Assembly (NCBI GenBank): GCA_002382805.1
Contig: DGAD01000003.1
Span: 17,818-81,817 of the forward strand
Length of the DNA: 64,000 nucleotides
DNA from: Clostridiales bacterium UBA4039
GTDB taxonomy: Bacteria > Bacillota > Clostridia > Lachnospirales > Vallitaleaceae
Direction: 5' to 3'
The notes beneath the pieces were generated by a model. That model worked only from the letters and a program-made list of their open reading frames with translations, was not told the DNA's origin and ran no database searches. Positions 17,744 to 26,250 of the stretch are shown here, in pieces. Both the position numbers and the translations under genes were made by a program. Each line of letters begins with the position of its first letter. The stretch's first letter is position 1.

Positions 17744-19009
17744 ATGAAAACAAGTGGAGTGAGATTATACGATGTAAATACATTAAAGTTAGAGACATTT
17801 GAACTGCCGACAATAAAAGAGGATGAAATCCTGGTGAAGGTCATTAGCAATAGTATATGTATGTCCACATACAAGGCGGTCATTCAAGGGTCAAAGCATA
17901 AACGCGTTCCAGAAAATATAGCTACAAATCCAACAATTATGGGGCATGAGTTTGCCGGAGAAATTGTTGAAGTCGGTCAAAAATGGCAAGGAGAATTCAA
18001 ACCGGGAGAAAAATTTGCCATTCAACCAGCATTAAATTATAAGGGAAGCCCCTATGCACCTGGGTACTCTTTTGAGTTTTTCGGTGGATTGACAACATAC
18101 TGTGTAATTCCTCAAGAGGTAATGGAACTAGGTTTTTTACTTCACTATGATGGAGATAGTTTTTATGATGCCTCCTTGTCAGAGCCTATGAGTTGTGTTA
18201 TTGGAGGCTTTCATGCAAATTATCATACCGAAACTGGCAAATATGTACATCATATGGGAATTAAAGAAGGGGGCAAGATGGCGCTATTAGCCGGAGTGGG
18301 ACCAATGGGACTAGGGGCAATTGATTATGCACTCCATTGTGATCGACGACCATCGCTGCTTGTTGTTACAGATATAAATGAAGAACGGCTAAAACGAGCC
18401 GAGCGACTGTTTGGCGTTGAAGACGCAAAAGCTCAAGGTGTGGAACTGCATTATGTAAATACAGCAGCAGGCGGTGCCATCGATACATTAATGCAATTAT
18501 CTTCCCAAACAGGTTATGATGATGTGTTTGCCTATGCACCGGTTGTTTCAGTTATTGAACAAGCGGATGCAATACTGGGTAAAGATGGTTGCCTAAACTT
18601 TTTTGCAGGGCCTTCGGACAACACATTTAGTGCAAAAGTGAATTTTTATAATGTTCATTATACGCCAACCCATATTATGGGATCGACAGGGGGCAATGAT
18701 GATGATATGAAAGAATCATTGGCGATGTCATCTAAGGGACTGATTAACCCGTCAGTGATGTTGACACATGTTGGGGGAATCGATAGCGCTATTGACACTA
18801 TTCTTAATCTTCCAAACATTCCGGGAGGAAAAAAGATTGTCTATAATGATATCGAGATGCCGATGACAGCCATTGAGGATTTTGAAAAGCTAGGTGAAAC
18901 GGATCCGTTGTTTAAAGGACTTGCGCAATGCGTAGCTAAAACCAATGGATTATGGAATCTAGAAGCGGAACGTTATTTACTTGAAAATGGCAAAAAACGT
19001 TCTTACTAA
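17744..19009 (+). CDS. Zinc-type MDR dehydrogenase, SorE (L-sorbose-1-phosphate reductase)-like
   Basis: A 421-residue medium-chain dehydrogenase. The N-terminal GroES-like fold has NSICMSTYKA and the GHEFAGEIVEVGQKW signature; the Rossmann nucleotide loop is LAGVGPMGLGAIDYAL followed by an acidic residue in VVTDINEER. The large size and the segments NFFAGPSDNTF and IMGSTGGNDDDMKESL fit SorE-like enzymes that reduce L-sorbose-1-P to sorbitol-6-P. It sits 15 bases after the EII gene, where mtlD normally lies, and no MtlD-family gene is present. Its likely role is NAD(P)-dependent oxidation of the imported hexitol phosphate; the exact substrate is not determined. Confidence 0.75.
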   Translation: MKTSGVRLYDVNTLKLETFELPTIKEDEILVKVISNSICMSTYKAVIQGSKHKRVPENIATNPTIMGHEFAGEIVEVGQKWQGEFKPGEKFAIQPALNYKGSPYAPGYSFEFFGGLTTYCVIPQEVMELGFLLHYDGDSFYDASLSEPMSCVIGGFHANYHTETGKYVHHMGIKEGGKMALLAGVGPMGLGAIDYALHCDRRPSLLVVTDINEERLKRAERLFGVEDAKAQGVELHYVNTAAGGAIDTLMQLSSQTGYDDVFAYAPVVSVIEQADAILGKDGCLNFFAGPSDNTFSAKVNFYNVHYTPTHIMGSTGGNDDDMKESLAMSSKGLINPSVMLTHVGGIDSAIDTILNLPNIPGGKKIVYNDIEMPMTAIEDFEKLGETDPLFKGLAQCVAKTNGLWNLEAERYLLENGKKRSY

Positions 19010-19141
19010 GAGGCATGACACAATTAAGATGCATAAAGTATAGAAGCACCCCAAGGCTAATATGCTTAAACACAGCGTTTTGATTGATTAGTCATAGATG
19101 CGTTGAAGAAACATAACGCAAAAAATACATAATCTTCCATT

Positions 19142-19186
19142 AAATAAGATAAATCCGTTTCTATGATTTATCTTATTTGCTTTTTT
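19142..19186 (+). terminator. Terminator of the hexitol PTS operon
   Basis: Perfect 13-bp stem AAATAAGATAAAT / ATTTATCTTATTT, 11-base loop, then GC and TTTTTT. Confidence 0.85.
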
Positions 19187-19204
19187 CACACTTTATGGTA
19201 AAAT
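19177..19204 (+). promoter_or_regulatory. Promoter of the SLH protein gene
   Basis: TTGCTT (19177-19182), a 16-base spacer and TAAAAT (19199-19204), about 37 bases before the start codon. It overlaps the preceding terminator tail. Confidence 0.5.
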
Positions 19205-19240
19205 ACACATAATGTATTGATAGTCATCTAGGAGGAAATT

Positions 19241-19822
19241 ATGCGATTACAAAAAGTGAAAAACTGTTACACATATATGGTTGTACTCATACTGATAGCA
19301 AGTATGATAAGTGGTCCTTCTTTATTAGCAGCGACCAATGATCAAAGTTATGCAGGAAATCAGCTTCAACAGTTAGGCGTATTAACAGGGTATGCTGACG
19401 GAAGTTTAGGACTTGATCGAAAGATAACCCGTGCTGAAGTTGCAACGATGATGGTTAGAATTCGTGGATATGCTAATGGAAATGTTGCTGGTGAGAGAAT
19501 GAACTTTACAGATATTAATGATTCGCATTGGGCGTATAACCATGTTCAAAATGCTTATCGTTTAAATATGATTCAAGGGTATCCGGACCAAAGTTTTCAA
19601 CCAGAAGCCAATATTCGATATCAAGAGGTTGTGGCTATTATGGTCAATACTCTCGGGTACAAAGATCAGCTAGTTGGTGAATGGCCGATGAACTATATTA
19701 CGAAAGCCAAAGAGCTGGGTGTGATTCCGATGAGTAGTCAAACAGACCCGACACAAATTGTCACACGCGGAGAGATGGCTTTGATTGTATGGGATACTCT
19801 TTTGGTAAAAACGACAAATTAA
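19241..19822 (+). CDS. Secreted S-layer homology (SLH) domain protein
   Basis: A 193-residue exported protein with a signal peptide (basic start, hydrophobic core VVLILIASMISGPSL, probable cleavage near LLAAT) and three SLH-type repeats covering the mature chain: AGNQLQQLGVLTGYADGSLG with RAEVATMMVRI, FTDINDSHWAYNHV with IQGYPDQSFQP, and TKAKELGVIPM with RGEMALIVW. SLH repeats anchor proteins to secondary wall polymers. No further domain is fused, so it may act as a small wall-binding protein. The ribosome site is AGGAGG. Confidence 0.85.
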   Translation: MRLQKVKNCYTYMVVLILIASMISGPSLLAATNDQSYAGNQLQQLGVLTGYADGSLGLDRKITRAEVATMMVRIRGYANGNVAGERMNFTDINDSHWAYNHVQNAYRLNMIQGYPDQSFQPEANIRYQEVVAIMVNTLGYKDQLVGEWPMNYITKAKELGVIPMSSQTDPTQIVTRGEMALIVWDTLLVKTTN

Positions 19823-19859
19823 GTTATGACAGCACACTTTCAAAGAATGGTAGGGACAT

Positions 19860-20861
19860 ATGAACATTGGTAAAATACCTGAAACAGTTTTAAAACGGTC
19901 GATTTTTAAGCAATTGCAAGTGAAAAGAGAAGAAGTACTCGTAGGTCCTGGTGTGGGAGAAGACTGCGGTATAGTTGAGATAGCCCCGGATGAGGTTATT
20001 GTCTTATCAACGGACCCGATTACAGGAGCAGCTCATGATATAGGGACTTTGGCGGTACATATTACATTAAATGACTTGGCAGCAAGTGGAGCTACGCCAA
20101 TTGGTCTGCTCATTACCCTTTTGTTGCCTGATGGATATACGGAAGATGCACTTAAAGTGTTGATGGGTGAGATTAGTCAAGAGACCCAAAAACACAATGT
20201 TCAGATTATCGGAGGACACTCCGAGGTAACGGATGCAGTAATTCAACCGATTGTTAGTGTAACAGGCATTGGTAAAATTAAAAAAGCACAAATGCTGCGC
20301 CAAGAACTGGTTAAACCGGGCATGGATATCGTGATGAGCAAATGGGCAGGACTTGAAGGAACGACAATTATTGCAAATGCAGGAGAAGCGTTGCTAAAGG
20401 AATACTATCATTCCCAACTTATATCTAGGGCAAAATCTTTCGACCAGTATCTTTCCATTATTAAAGAAAGTCAGATTGCCATGAAATATAAAGTATATGC
20501 GATGCATGACGTTACCGAAGGTGGGATATTTGGAGCCTTATGGGAACTTGGAGAAAAGATAGATTATGGATTGACTGTTGATCAGTCAAAAATACCAGTG
20601 CAGCAAGAAACCGTTGAAATATGTGAATACTTTGATTTGAATCCATATATGCTCATTGGTAGTGGAGCGTTACTCATTGTAACAGAAGATGGGCATAAGA
20701 TGGTTGAAGATATGAAACAAGCCGGTGTATTGGCAACAATCATTGGTCGAGTCGATGAAGGGCATCATAAACGCATTAAATTTGAAGATACATATCGCTC
20801 TATTGTTCCGCCTAAATCGGATGAACTTTATAAAGCATTAGAACGATGTGCACAAAAATAG
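19860..20861 (+). CDS. AIR synthase-related protein (HypE/PurM-like)
   Basis: A 333-residue member of the PurM/HypE/SelD/ThiL ATP-binding superfamily. The glycine- and acid-rich N-terminal block GVGEDCGIVEI, DPITGAAHDIGTLAVHITLND and the ASGATPIGLL segment are characteristic; the C-terminal half has MHDVTEGGIFGALWEL. Free-standing HypE-like proteins occur widely in clostridia without hydrogenase maturation genes; none are seen nearby. It is followed by an AsnC-type regulator and an aminotransferase at close spacing, so a role in amino-acid or nucleotide-linked metabolism is possible but unproven. Confidence 0.75.
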   Translation: MNIGKIPETVLKRSIFKQLQVKREEVLVGPGVGEDCGIVEIAPDEVIVLSTDPITGAAHDIGTLAVHITLNDLAASGATPIGLLITLLLPDGYTEDALKVLMGEISQETQKHNVQIIGGHSEVTDAVIQPIVSVTGIGKIKKAQMLRQELVKPGMDIVMSKWAGLEGTTIIANAGEALLKEYYHSQLISRAKSFDQYLSIIKESQIAMKYKVYAMHDVTEGGIFGALWELGEKIDYGLTVDQSKIPVQQETVEICEYFDLNPYMLIGSGALLIVTEDGHKMVEDMKQAGVLATIIGRVDEGHHKRIKFEDTYRSIVPPKSDELYKALERCAQK

Positions 20862-20878
20862 ATATGGAGGGATCATGA

Positions 20879-21361
20879 ATGAAAGAACAATTATTGTATG
20901 CACTAGAAAATCATAGCAAAAGAACGGTTAAAGATTTAGCCGCCATGTTTGGTACCTCTGAAGATATCATTAGCCAAGAATTGACTCAGATGGAAAAAGA
21001 ACGTATTATTTGTGGATACCACGCACTCATTAATTGGGATAAAACCAATACAGACAAAGTTACGGCATTAATTGAAGTTCGCGTAACTCCTCAACGAGGC
21101 GAAGGTTTTGACAAAATTGCACGACGTATCTATATGTTTGAAGAGGTTAAGTCTGTATATTTGATGTCGGGTGGTTTTGACCTTACAGTAATTATTGAAG
21201 GAGCAACGATGAAAGAAGTTGCACTCTTTGTCGGACAGAAGTTAGCCCCCTTAGACTCGGTTTTAAGTACGGCGACCCACTTTGTATTGAAAAAGTATAA
21301 AGATTATGGTGTTATTTTTGAAGAAGAGCGCAAAGACGAACGAATGGCGGTGACACCATGA
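20879..21361 (+). CDS. Lrp/AsnC-family transcriptional regulator
   Basis: A 160-residue regulator with an N-terminal HTH (KRTVKDLAAMFGTSEDIISQEL) and a C-terminal RAM/AsnC effector domain (VTALIEVRVTPQRGEGFDKIA, VYLMSGGFDLTVIIEG). The final four bases overlap the aminotransferase start (ATGA), indicating translational coupling. By family it should sense an amino acid and regulate its own operon; the ligand is unknown. Confidence 0.88.
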   Translation: MKEQLLYALENHSKRTVKDLAAMFGTSEDIISQELTQMEKERIICGYHALINWDKTNTDKVTALIEVRVTPQRGEGFDKIARRIYMFEEVKSVYLMSGGFDLTVIIEGATMKEVALFVGQKLAPLDSVLSTATHFVLKKYKDYGVIFEEERKDERMAVTP

Positions 21362-22530
21362 TGAATCGTGAATTGAACCGAACGGCGGTCAATATTCCGC
21401 CTTCAGGTATACGAAAGTTTTTTGATATTGTTACAACGATGAAGGACGCTATTTCACTTGGTGTGGGTGAACCGGACTTTGATACACCTTGGCATATTCG
21501 TGAAGAAGGTATCTATAGTTTAGAGCGTGGACGAACTTTTTATACATCGAATGCAGGACTTGTTGAATTACGTCAAGAGATCTGTAATTATTTAAGACGC
21601 CGCTTTGAACTGGATTACCATCATGACACAGAGATTGTTGTGACAGTGGGCGGAAGTGAAGGGGTTGATGTTGCCCTTAGAACGATTTTAAATCCAGGAG
21701 ATGAAGTGTTAGTTCCTGAGCCATCATTTGTCTGTTATAAACCGTGTGTCTCATTATCAGGAGGGATACCAGTACCCATTGCTTTAAAGGTTGAAAATGA
21801 GTTTCGTCTTACACGAGAAGAGGTTGAAACGCATCTGACAGATAAGACAAAAGCGATTATTTTATCTTTCCCGAATAATCCAACAGGTGCTGTTATGAGT
21901 CGTGAAGACTTGCAAGCGATTGCTGATGTGGCTATAGAACATGATTTGATTGTTATCTCTGATGAAATCTATGCAGAATTGACATATAGCGATCAGCATG
22001 TTAGTATTGCAACTTTGGAAGGTATGCGAGAACGAACGATTATTGTAAGTGGATTTTCAAAAGCTTATGCGATGACCGGATGGCGGATTGGGTATGTTGT
22101 GGCACCTGCACAGTTTATTGATGTGCTTAAGATTATTCATCAATATGCGATTATGTGCTCACCGACAACTAGCCAATATGCAGCTCTTGAAGCGGCTAAA
22201 AACGGAGATAAGGATATCGATGAGATGAAAGTAGCCTATGACCAAAGACGACGGTTAATGGTCGAATATTTCAATAATATGGGGCTTGAGTGCTTTGAAC
22301 CTCAGGGTGCATTTTATGTTTTTCCATCGATTCAAAGTACCGGGTTGACGTCAGAAGAATTTGCAACACAATTATTGAAATCGAAAAAAGTAGCGGTGGT
22401 TCCCGGGACAGCTTTTGGGGATTCAGGCGAAGGATTTATCCGATGCAGTTACGCTTATTCGGTGGAAGAGTTGAAAGTGGCACTTGAACGTATTGAAGAG
22501 TTCGTTCTTGAAATTCGAGAAAAAAAATAA
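21358..22530 (+). CDS. PLP-dependent aminotransferase class I/II
   Basis: A 390-residue fold-type I aminotransferase. Markers are GVGEPDFDTP near the N-terminus, the NNPTGA motif, SDEIYAELTY, the PLP lysine K235 in VSGFSKAYAMTGWRIGYV, and the C-terminal arginine in FIRCSYAYS. It resembles aromatic/aspartate aminotransferases of the PatA/AspC type. It shares a four-base overlap with the AsnC gene and ends the three-gene operon before a strong bidirectional terminator. Confidence 0.9.
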   Translation: MMNRELNRTAVNIPPSGIRKFFDIVTTMKDAISLGVGEPDFDTPWHIREEGIYSLERGRTFYTSNAGLVELRQEICNYLRRRFELDYHHDTEIVVTVGGSEGVDVALRTILNPGDEVLVPEPSFVCYKPCVSLSGGIPVPIALKVENEFRLTREEVETHLTDKTKAIILSFPNNPTGAVMSREDLQAIADVAIEHDLIVISDEIYAELTYSDQHVSIATLEGMRERTIIVSGFSKAYAMTGWRIGYVVAPAQFIDVLKIIHQYAIMCSPTTSQYAALEAAKNGDKDIDEMKVAYDQRRRLMVEYFNNMGLECFEPQGAFYVFPSIQSTGLTSEEFATQLLKSKKVAVVPGTAFGDSGEGFIRCSYAYSVEELKVALERIEEFVLEIREKK

Positions 22531-22551
22531 GAGAGCTATAGAGATTAAGAC

Positions 22552-22588
22552 AAAAAAACTGACTCTATATACTAGAGTCAGTTTTTTT
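22552..22588. terminator. Bidirectional terminator between the aminotransferase and fur-type genes
   Basis: A perfect 16-bp stem, AAAAAAACTGACTCTA / TAGAGTCAGTTTTTTT, with loop TATAC. Poly-A on one side and poly-T on the other serve both convergent genes. Confidence 0.93.
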
Positions 22589-23006
22589 ATGCCTTATCTT
22601 TTTTGCAGTCCGTGCATGTTCCATAAAAATATACTTTTTCACTAACGATGTCAAAGTCTGTTTCTTTTTGTACGTTTTCTTTAAAAGCCTGTAACGATTG
22701 TGTATGTAAATCCAAGACCTTACCACAGGATAAACAAATCATGTGAGGATGTGATTTAATGGTTGCATCATACCTGGAACTATCATCACCAATGTTTAGT
22801 TCTGTAGCTAAATCTGCTTTTTTTAGGGCGTCAAGTGTTTTGTATACAGTTGCTAAGCTCATTGTTGGATGGGTTTGCCTAAGAGCTGTGTAGATATCTT
22901 CGGCAGTAGGATGTGATGTCGTTTCGTATAGGACTTTGTATATTGCTAAACGTTGTGGAGTGACTTTGAGTTTCTTAGTTTTTAGAATTTCTGCGAGTTG
23001 TTCCAT
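22587..23006 (-). CDS. Fur-family metalloregulator (PerR/Fur-like)
   Basis: A 139-residue regulator from the ATG at 23006, which has AGGAGGAGG seven bases upstream; an upstream alternative start at 23033 would place the ribosome site inside the gene. It has the winged helix (KVTPQRLAIYKVLYETTSHPTAEDIY, SLATVYKTLDAL), the metal-binding stretch KSHPHMICLSCGKVLDL and two CxxC pairs (CLSC, CTDC) for structural zinc. PerR and Fur cannot be separated with certainty by reading. A Fur-box-like palindrome lies just upstream, suggesting autoregulation. Confidence 0.88.
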   Translation of the reverse strand: MEQLAEILKTKKLKVTPQRLAIYKVLYETTSHPTAEDIYTALRQTHPTMSLATVYKTLDALKKADLATELNIGDDSSRYDATIKSHPHMICLSCGKVLDLHTQSLQAFKENVQKETDFDIVSEKVYFYGTCTDCKKDKA

Positions 23007-23041
23007 CAGAAACCTCCTCCTATTAGATAACAAATATCAAA

Positions 23042-23056
23042 TGATAATATGTATCA
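23042..23056. promoter_or_regulatory. Fur/Per-box-like operator
   Basis: TGATAATATGTATCA matches the 7-1-7 Fur consensus TGATAATNATTATCA at 12 of 14 fixed positions and lies 36 bases upstream of the Fur-type gene start. Confidence 0.6.
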
Positions 23057-23106
23057 TTTTATAATAAAAAGCAATAAATGTCAAGGTGTTCAATAAGAGA
23101 ATAATT

Positions 23107-23135
23107 TTGACGATAAAAACAATTGATGGTAAAAT
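23107..23135 (+). promoter_or_regulatory. Promoter of cheX-trmL
   Basis: TTGACG (23107-23112), a 17-base spacer and TAAAAT (23130-23135), 30 bases before the cheX start. Confidence 0.65.
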
Positions 23136-23164
23136 AAACATAAGAAAATAAAGGAGGTCAAAAT

Positions 23165-23638
23165 ATGGCTGGAATTAATGTAGAATATATAAATCCGTTT
23201 ATAAGTGCGGCACAAACAGTACTTAAGGACTTTAGTCAAATTGAGTCATCTATGGGAAAACCTTATCTTAAACAAGCGACGTATGAAGGGGATATCCTAG
23301 CGGTCATTATTGGAATTACAGGTGTACTTCGCGGACAAGTAATTTTTACTATGGAGACAGGTACAGCATGCTATATTGCTTCAAAGATGATGATGGGGAT
23401 GCCGGTACCTGAACTAAATGATATGGCAAAAAGTGCAGTGAGCGAGATGTCCAATATGATCCTTGGTAACGCAGCAACGATTTTCTCAACGAAGAACATA
23501 GCGCTTGATATTACACCTCCTACAATTACGTTGGGTAATAATTTGAGTTTTTCCGTAAGCGACTCAAAAACGATTTGTGTACCGTTAACATTTAATGACT
23601 ATACATTAGAGATTAATATAGCGATAAAGGAAGCATAA
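23165..23638 (+). CDS. cheX: CheX-type chemotaxis phosphatase-like protein
   Basis: A 157-residue protein matching the CheC/CheX fold. The CheX-type catalytic helix is visible as SAVSEMSNMILGNAAT, with the E and N of the ExxN motif. Family members dephosphorylate CheY-P and tune flagellar rotation, although single CheX proteins can act with other response regulators. It has an AAAGGAGG ribosome site and is followed one base later by trmL. No other chemotaxis genes are in the window. Confidence 0.82.
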   Translation: MAGINVEYINPFISAAQTVLKDFSQIESSMGKPYLKQATYEGDILAVIIGITGVLRGQVIFTMETGTACYIASKMMMGMPVPELNDMAKSAVSEMSNMILGNAATIFSTKNIALDITPPTITLGNNLSFSVSDSKTICVPLTFNDYTLEINIAIKEA

Positions 23639-23639
23639 G

Positions 23640-24128
23640 ATGAATATTGTACTACTTGAACCAGAGATTCCTTATAACACAGGTAATATCGGACGAACAT
23701 GTGTGGCAACCAATACATCCCTTCATTTAATCAAACCCCTAGGGTTTTCACTTGATGAAAAAAGTGTACGACGTTCAGGACTTGATTATTGGAAAGATGT
23801 TGATTTGCATGTCTATGAAAACTTCGATGACTTTATGGAAAAGAATAACCATCCGACTGTATACATGGGAACTACAAAAGCAAAGCAAACCTATGCACAA
23901 GTATCCTATGATCCCAATGCGTTTATTATGTTTGGAAAAGAAACGCAAGGGATTCCAGAAGAACTTTTGCTAAAACATAAAGAAACTGCCATCCGAATTC
24001 CGATGGCAGAAGGTACACGCTCACTGAATTTATCGAATTCAGTAGCTATTGTACTTTATGAAGCATTACGACAAAATAATTTTATGGATCTAGAAAATGA
24101 AGGGCAACTTCATCGTTATGCATGGTGA
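23640..24128 (+). CDS. trmL: tRNA (cytidine/uridine-34-2'-O)-methyltransferase
   Basis: A 162-residue SPOUT-class methyltransferase that 2'-O-methylates the wobble base of tRNA-Leu in characterised homologues. The three SPOUT motifs are intact: IPYNTGNIGRTC, FGKETQGIPEELL and IRIPMAEGTRSLNLSNSVAI, forming the trefoil knot. The length is typical for the family. It is cotranscribed with cheX. Its end overlaps by 13 bases the end of the convergent histidine kinase gene. Confidence 0.93.
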   Translation: MNIVLLEPEIPYNTGNIGRTCVATNTSLHLIKPLGFSLDEKSVRRSGLDYWKDVDLHVYENFDDFMEKNNHPTVYMGTTKAKQTYAQVSYDPNAFIMFGKETQGIPEELLLKHKETAIRIPMAEGTRSLNLSNSVAIVLYEALRQNNFMDLENEGQLHRYAW

Positions 24129-25552
24129 TGATTCTTTTTAGCAATCGCCAAGGTAAAGGTGAATGTTGTCCCTTTTCCTAGTTGGCTATATACTTCAATC
24201 GTCTGGTGGTGGGCTTTGATTATTTCTCGAACAATCGATAATCCGAGTCCGACACCTTTTTTATCTTTTCCACGGGAACGATCAGCTTTATGAAAACGGG
24301 TCCAAATATTTTTTAGGTCCTCTTCAGCGATACCAGGACCGGTATCTTTAACAGAGACATGTACTTGGTTTCCAGAAAGAGTTGTCTCGATAATGACTTC
24401 ATCACCAGTTTCACAAAACTTGATGGCGTTATCAATTAAGTTGGTTAGTGCACGCTGAATTTGGTTATAGTCTGCGTGAACAACAATATCTTCTTCTTCA
24501 ATAATAAGGGTCATCTTGATTTCTTTTTGAAGAATTTTTTGCTCAAACTGCAGCAGTGTATTGCGCAGTGTCTCGTGCAAATCAAAATCTTCCATTTCAG
24601 GTTTAAGCACTTCATTTTCCATTTTTGTCAAAAGCAATATATCGTTGGTTAGCTTCGTTAGGCGATCAGTTTCATTAAGAACAATCGTGAGATATTTGTC
24701 GTACTTTTCCGGTGGAATGGTTCCATCCATAACCGCCTGCACATATCCACGAATAGACGTCAATGGTGAACGAAAGTCGTGAGAGATATTGGCAATAAAA
24801 TCGCGGCGAAGGTCTTCGAGTTTTTCAAGCTCTTCAGCCATATAATTCATACTCTCAGCCAATTCGATGACCTCAGTACTAAAGTTGGAGTCTTCAATCC
24901 GGGCAGAAAAATCACCACTAGCAATAGATTTGGCGGTCGCATTAAAGGACCTAAAAGTCTGACTTATACTCCTTGAAAAGACATAATTGGAAATGAAGGT
25001 AACAAAAATAAGAACGAAGAAGCTAACCAAAATGAGATTATACACATAACGGATATCTTCTTTTATTGAAGGGTAAGGCGAGACCAGAAGGACGGCGCCA
25101 TAGCGGGTGCCATTGTACTCCAACGGGTGGGCAACAGCGATCACTTGATCAGCTTCATAAGGTTTAAATGAACCGATTTTGGTGACCGTCTCACCAAGGA
25201 TTGAGCGGGTGGCAAATTCATGGGTGACGATGGTATTGACTAGAGAAAGTGATGACGGTTCACTGTCAAAAATAACGCGCTGATCAGGATCAATGATAAT
25301 AATCCTTGATCCTGCGCGATAGCTATATGTATAGAGTTGATTGTGAAACATTGATTTTTCAAGAGTGCCTTGAATATATGAGTCATAATATTCTGCTTCA
25401 ATCGAATGTATTTCATTGAACATTTTCCGATAACGGGAACTTACAAAATGATTGGTAATTGTTTGAGACAATGTACCAAACAGTATCAGAAAAATGACAA
25501 TTGTTGTCAAAATATAGATAGCTAAAAATTTTCCGGAAAATGTTTTGAACAT
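24116..25552 (-). CDS. Membrane sensor histidine kinase
   Basis: A 478-residue sensor. Two membrane helices (about residues 8-30 and 170-192) flank an extracytoplasmic domain; HAMP follows (SFNATAKSIASGDFSARIED), then a HisKA domain with H258 in ISHDFRSPLTSIRGY and an HATPase domain with the N box TNLIDNAIKF, G boxes VKDTGPGIAEED and KGVGLGLSIVREI. It resembles PhoR/WalK-type kinases. Its start is coupled to the end of the response regulator gene, so they form a two-component pair. The signal is unknown. Confidence 0.93.
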   Translation of the reverse strand: MFKTFSGKFLAIYILTTIVIFLILFGTLSQTITNHFVSSRYRKMFNEIHSIEAEYYDSYIQGTLEKSMFHNQLYTYSYRAGSRIIIIDPDQRVIFDSEPSSLSLVNTIVTHEFATRSILGETVTKIGSFKPYEADQVIAVAHPLEYNGTRYGAVLLVSPYPSIKEDIRYVYNLILVSFFVLIFVTFISNYVFSRSISQTFRSFNATAKSIASGDFSARIEDSNFSTEVIELAESMNYMAEELEKLEDLRRDFIANISHDFRSPLTSIRGYVQAVMDGTIPPEKYDKYLTIVLNETDRLTKLTNDILLLTKMENEVLKPEMEDFDLHETLRNTLLQFEQKILQKEIKMTLIIEEEDIVVHADYNQIQRALTNLIDNAIKFCETGDEVIIETTLSGNQVHVSVKDTGPGIAEEDLKNIWTRFHKADRSRGKDKKGVGLGLSIVREIIKAHHQTIEVYSQLGKGTTFTFTLAIAKKNHHHA

Positions 25553-26235
25553 TATTTCACCTCAAACTTATATCCTATTCCCCACACTGTTTTTAGTCCC
25601 CAATAATCATTTTCATCAATTTTTTCCCGAATACGTTTTACATGGACATCGACGGTCCGTGTATCTCCAATGTATTCATAACCCCATATGCGATCTAAAA
25701 GTTGCTCGCGGGTGAATACTTGATTGGGATTGGAAGCTAAATAGTATAGTAGCTCCAATTCTTTTGGAGGCATGTCGATTTTGCTGTCATTATGCAATAC
25801 ACTATAGTTTGACAAATTAATCGTTAAGTTTGGCAGATTAATCTGTTTCCCTTTGCTTTCTTGAGGAGTGTAGCGGCGCAAGACAGCTTTGACACGCGCC
25901 GTAAGCTCTTTGTTGTCAAAGGGTTTGACCATATAATCATCAGCCCCTAACTCCAGTCCAAGGATTTTATCAAAGGTTTCTCCTTTGGCAGTTAACATGA
26001 TGATAGGCACGGTGCTCATTTGACGGACTTCTTTACAGACGTCATATCCGTCTTTTCCAGGTAACATTAAGTCTAAAAGAATAAGATTTGGATTAAAGGA
26101 CTTGACAGCGTCAATGACATCGTTGCCATTGTCCACAATTTTTGTTGCATAACTTTCTTTTTCTAAATAGAGCGCAATAAGTTCACTAATATTTTCATCG
26201 TCATCAACGATGAGAATTTTGTTTTTGGTCTCCAT
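25552..26235 (-). CDS. OmpR/PhoB-family response regulator
   Basis: A 227-residue regulator with a receiver domain (acidic pocket D11-D13, phospho-acceptor D55 in LILLDLMLPG, the T in IMLTAKGE and K in MVKPFDNKE) and a C-terminal winged helix ending in the recognition segment GDTRTVDVHVKRIREKI and the beta-hairpin VWGIGYKFE. It forms a pair with the adjoining kinase. The ribosome site is GAGGGA. It lies 15 bases after mutS2 in the same direction. Confidence 0.95.
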   Translation of the reverse strand: METKNKILIVDDDENISELIALYLEKESYATKIVDNGNDVIDAVKSFNPNLILLDLMLPGKDGYDVCKEVRQMSTVPIIMLTAKGETFDKILGLELGADDYMVKPFDNKELTARVKAVLRRYTPQESKGKQINLPNLTINLSNYSVLHNDSKIDMPPKELELLYYLASNPNQVFTREQLLDRIWGYEYIGDTRTVDVHVKRIREKIDENDYWGLKTVWGIGYKFEVK

Positions 26236-26250
26236 AAATATCCCTCTTTT

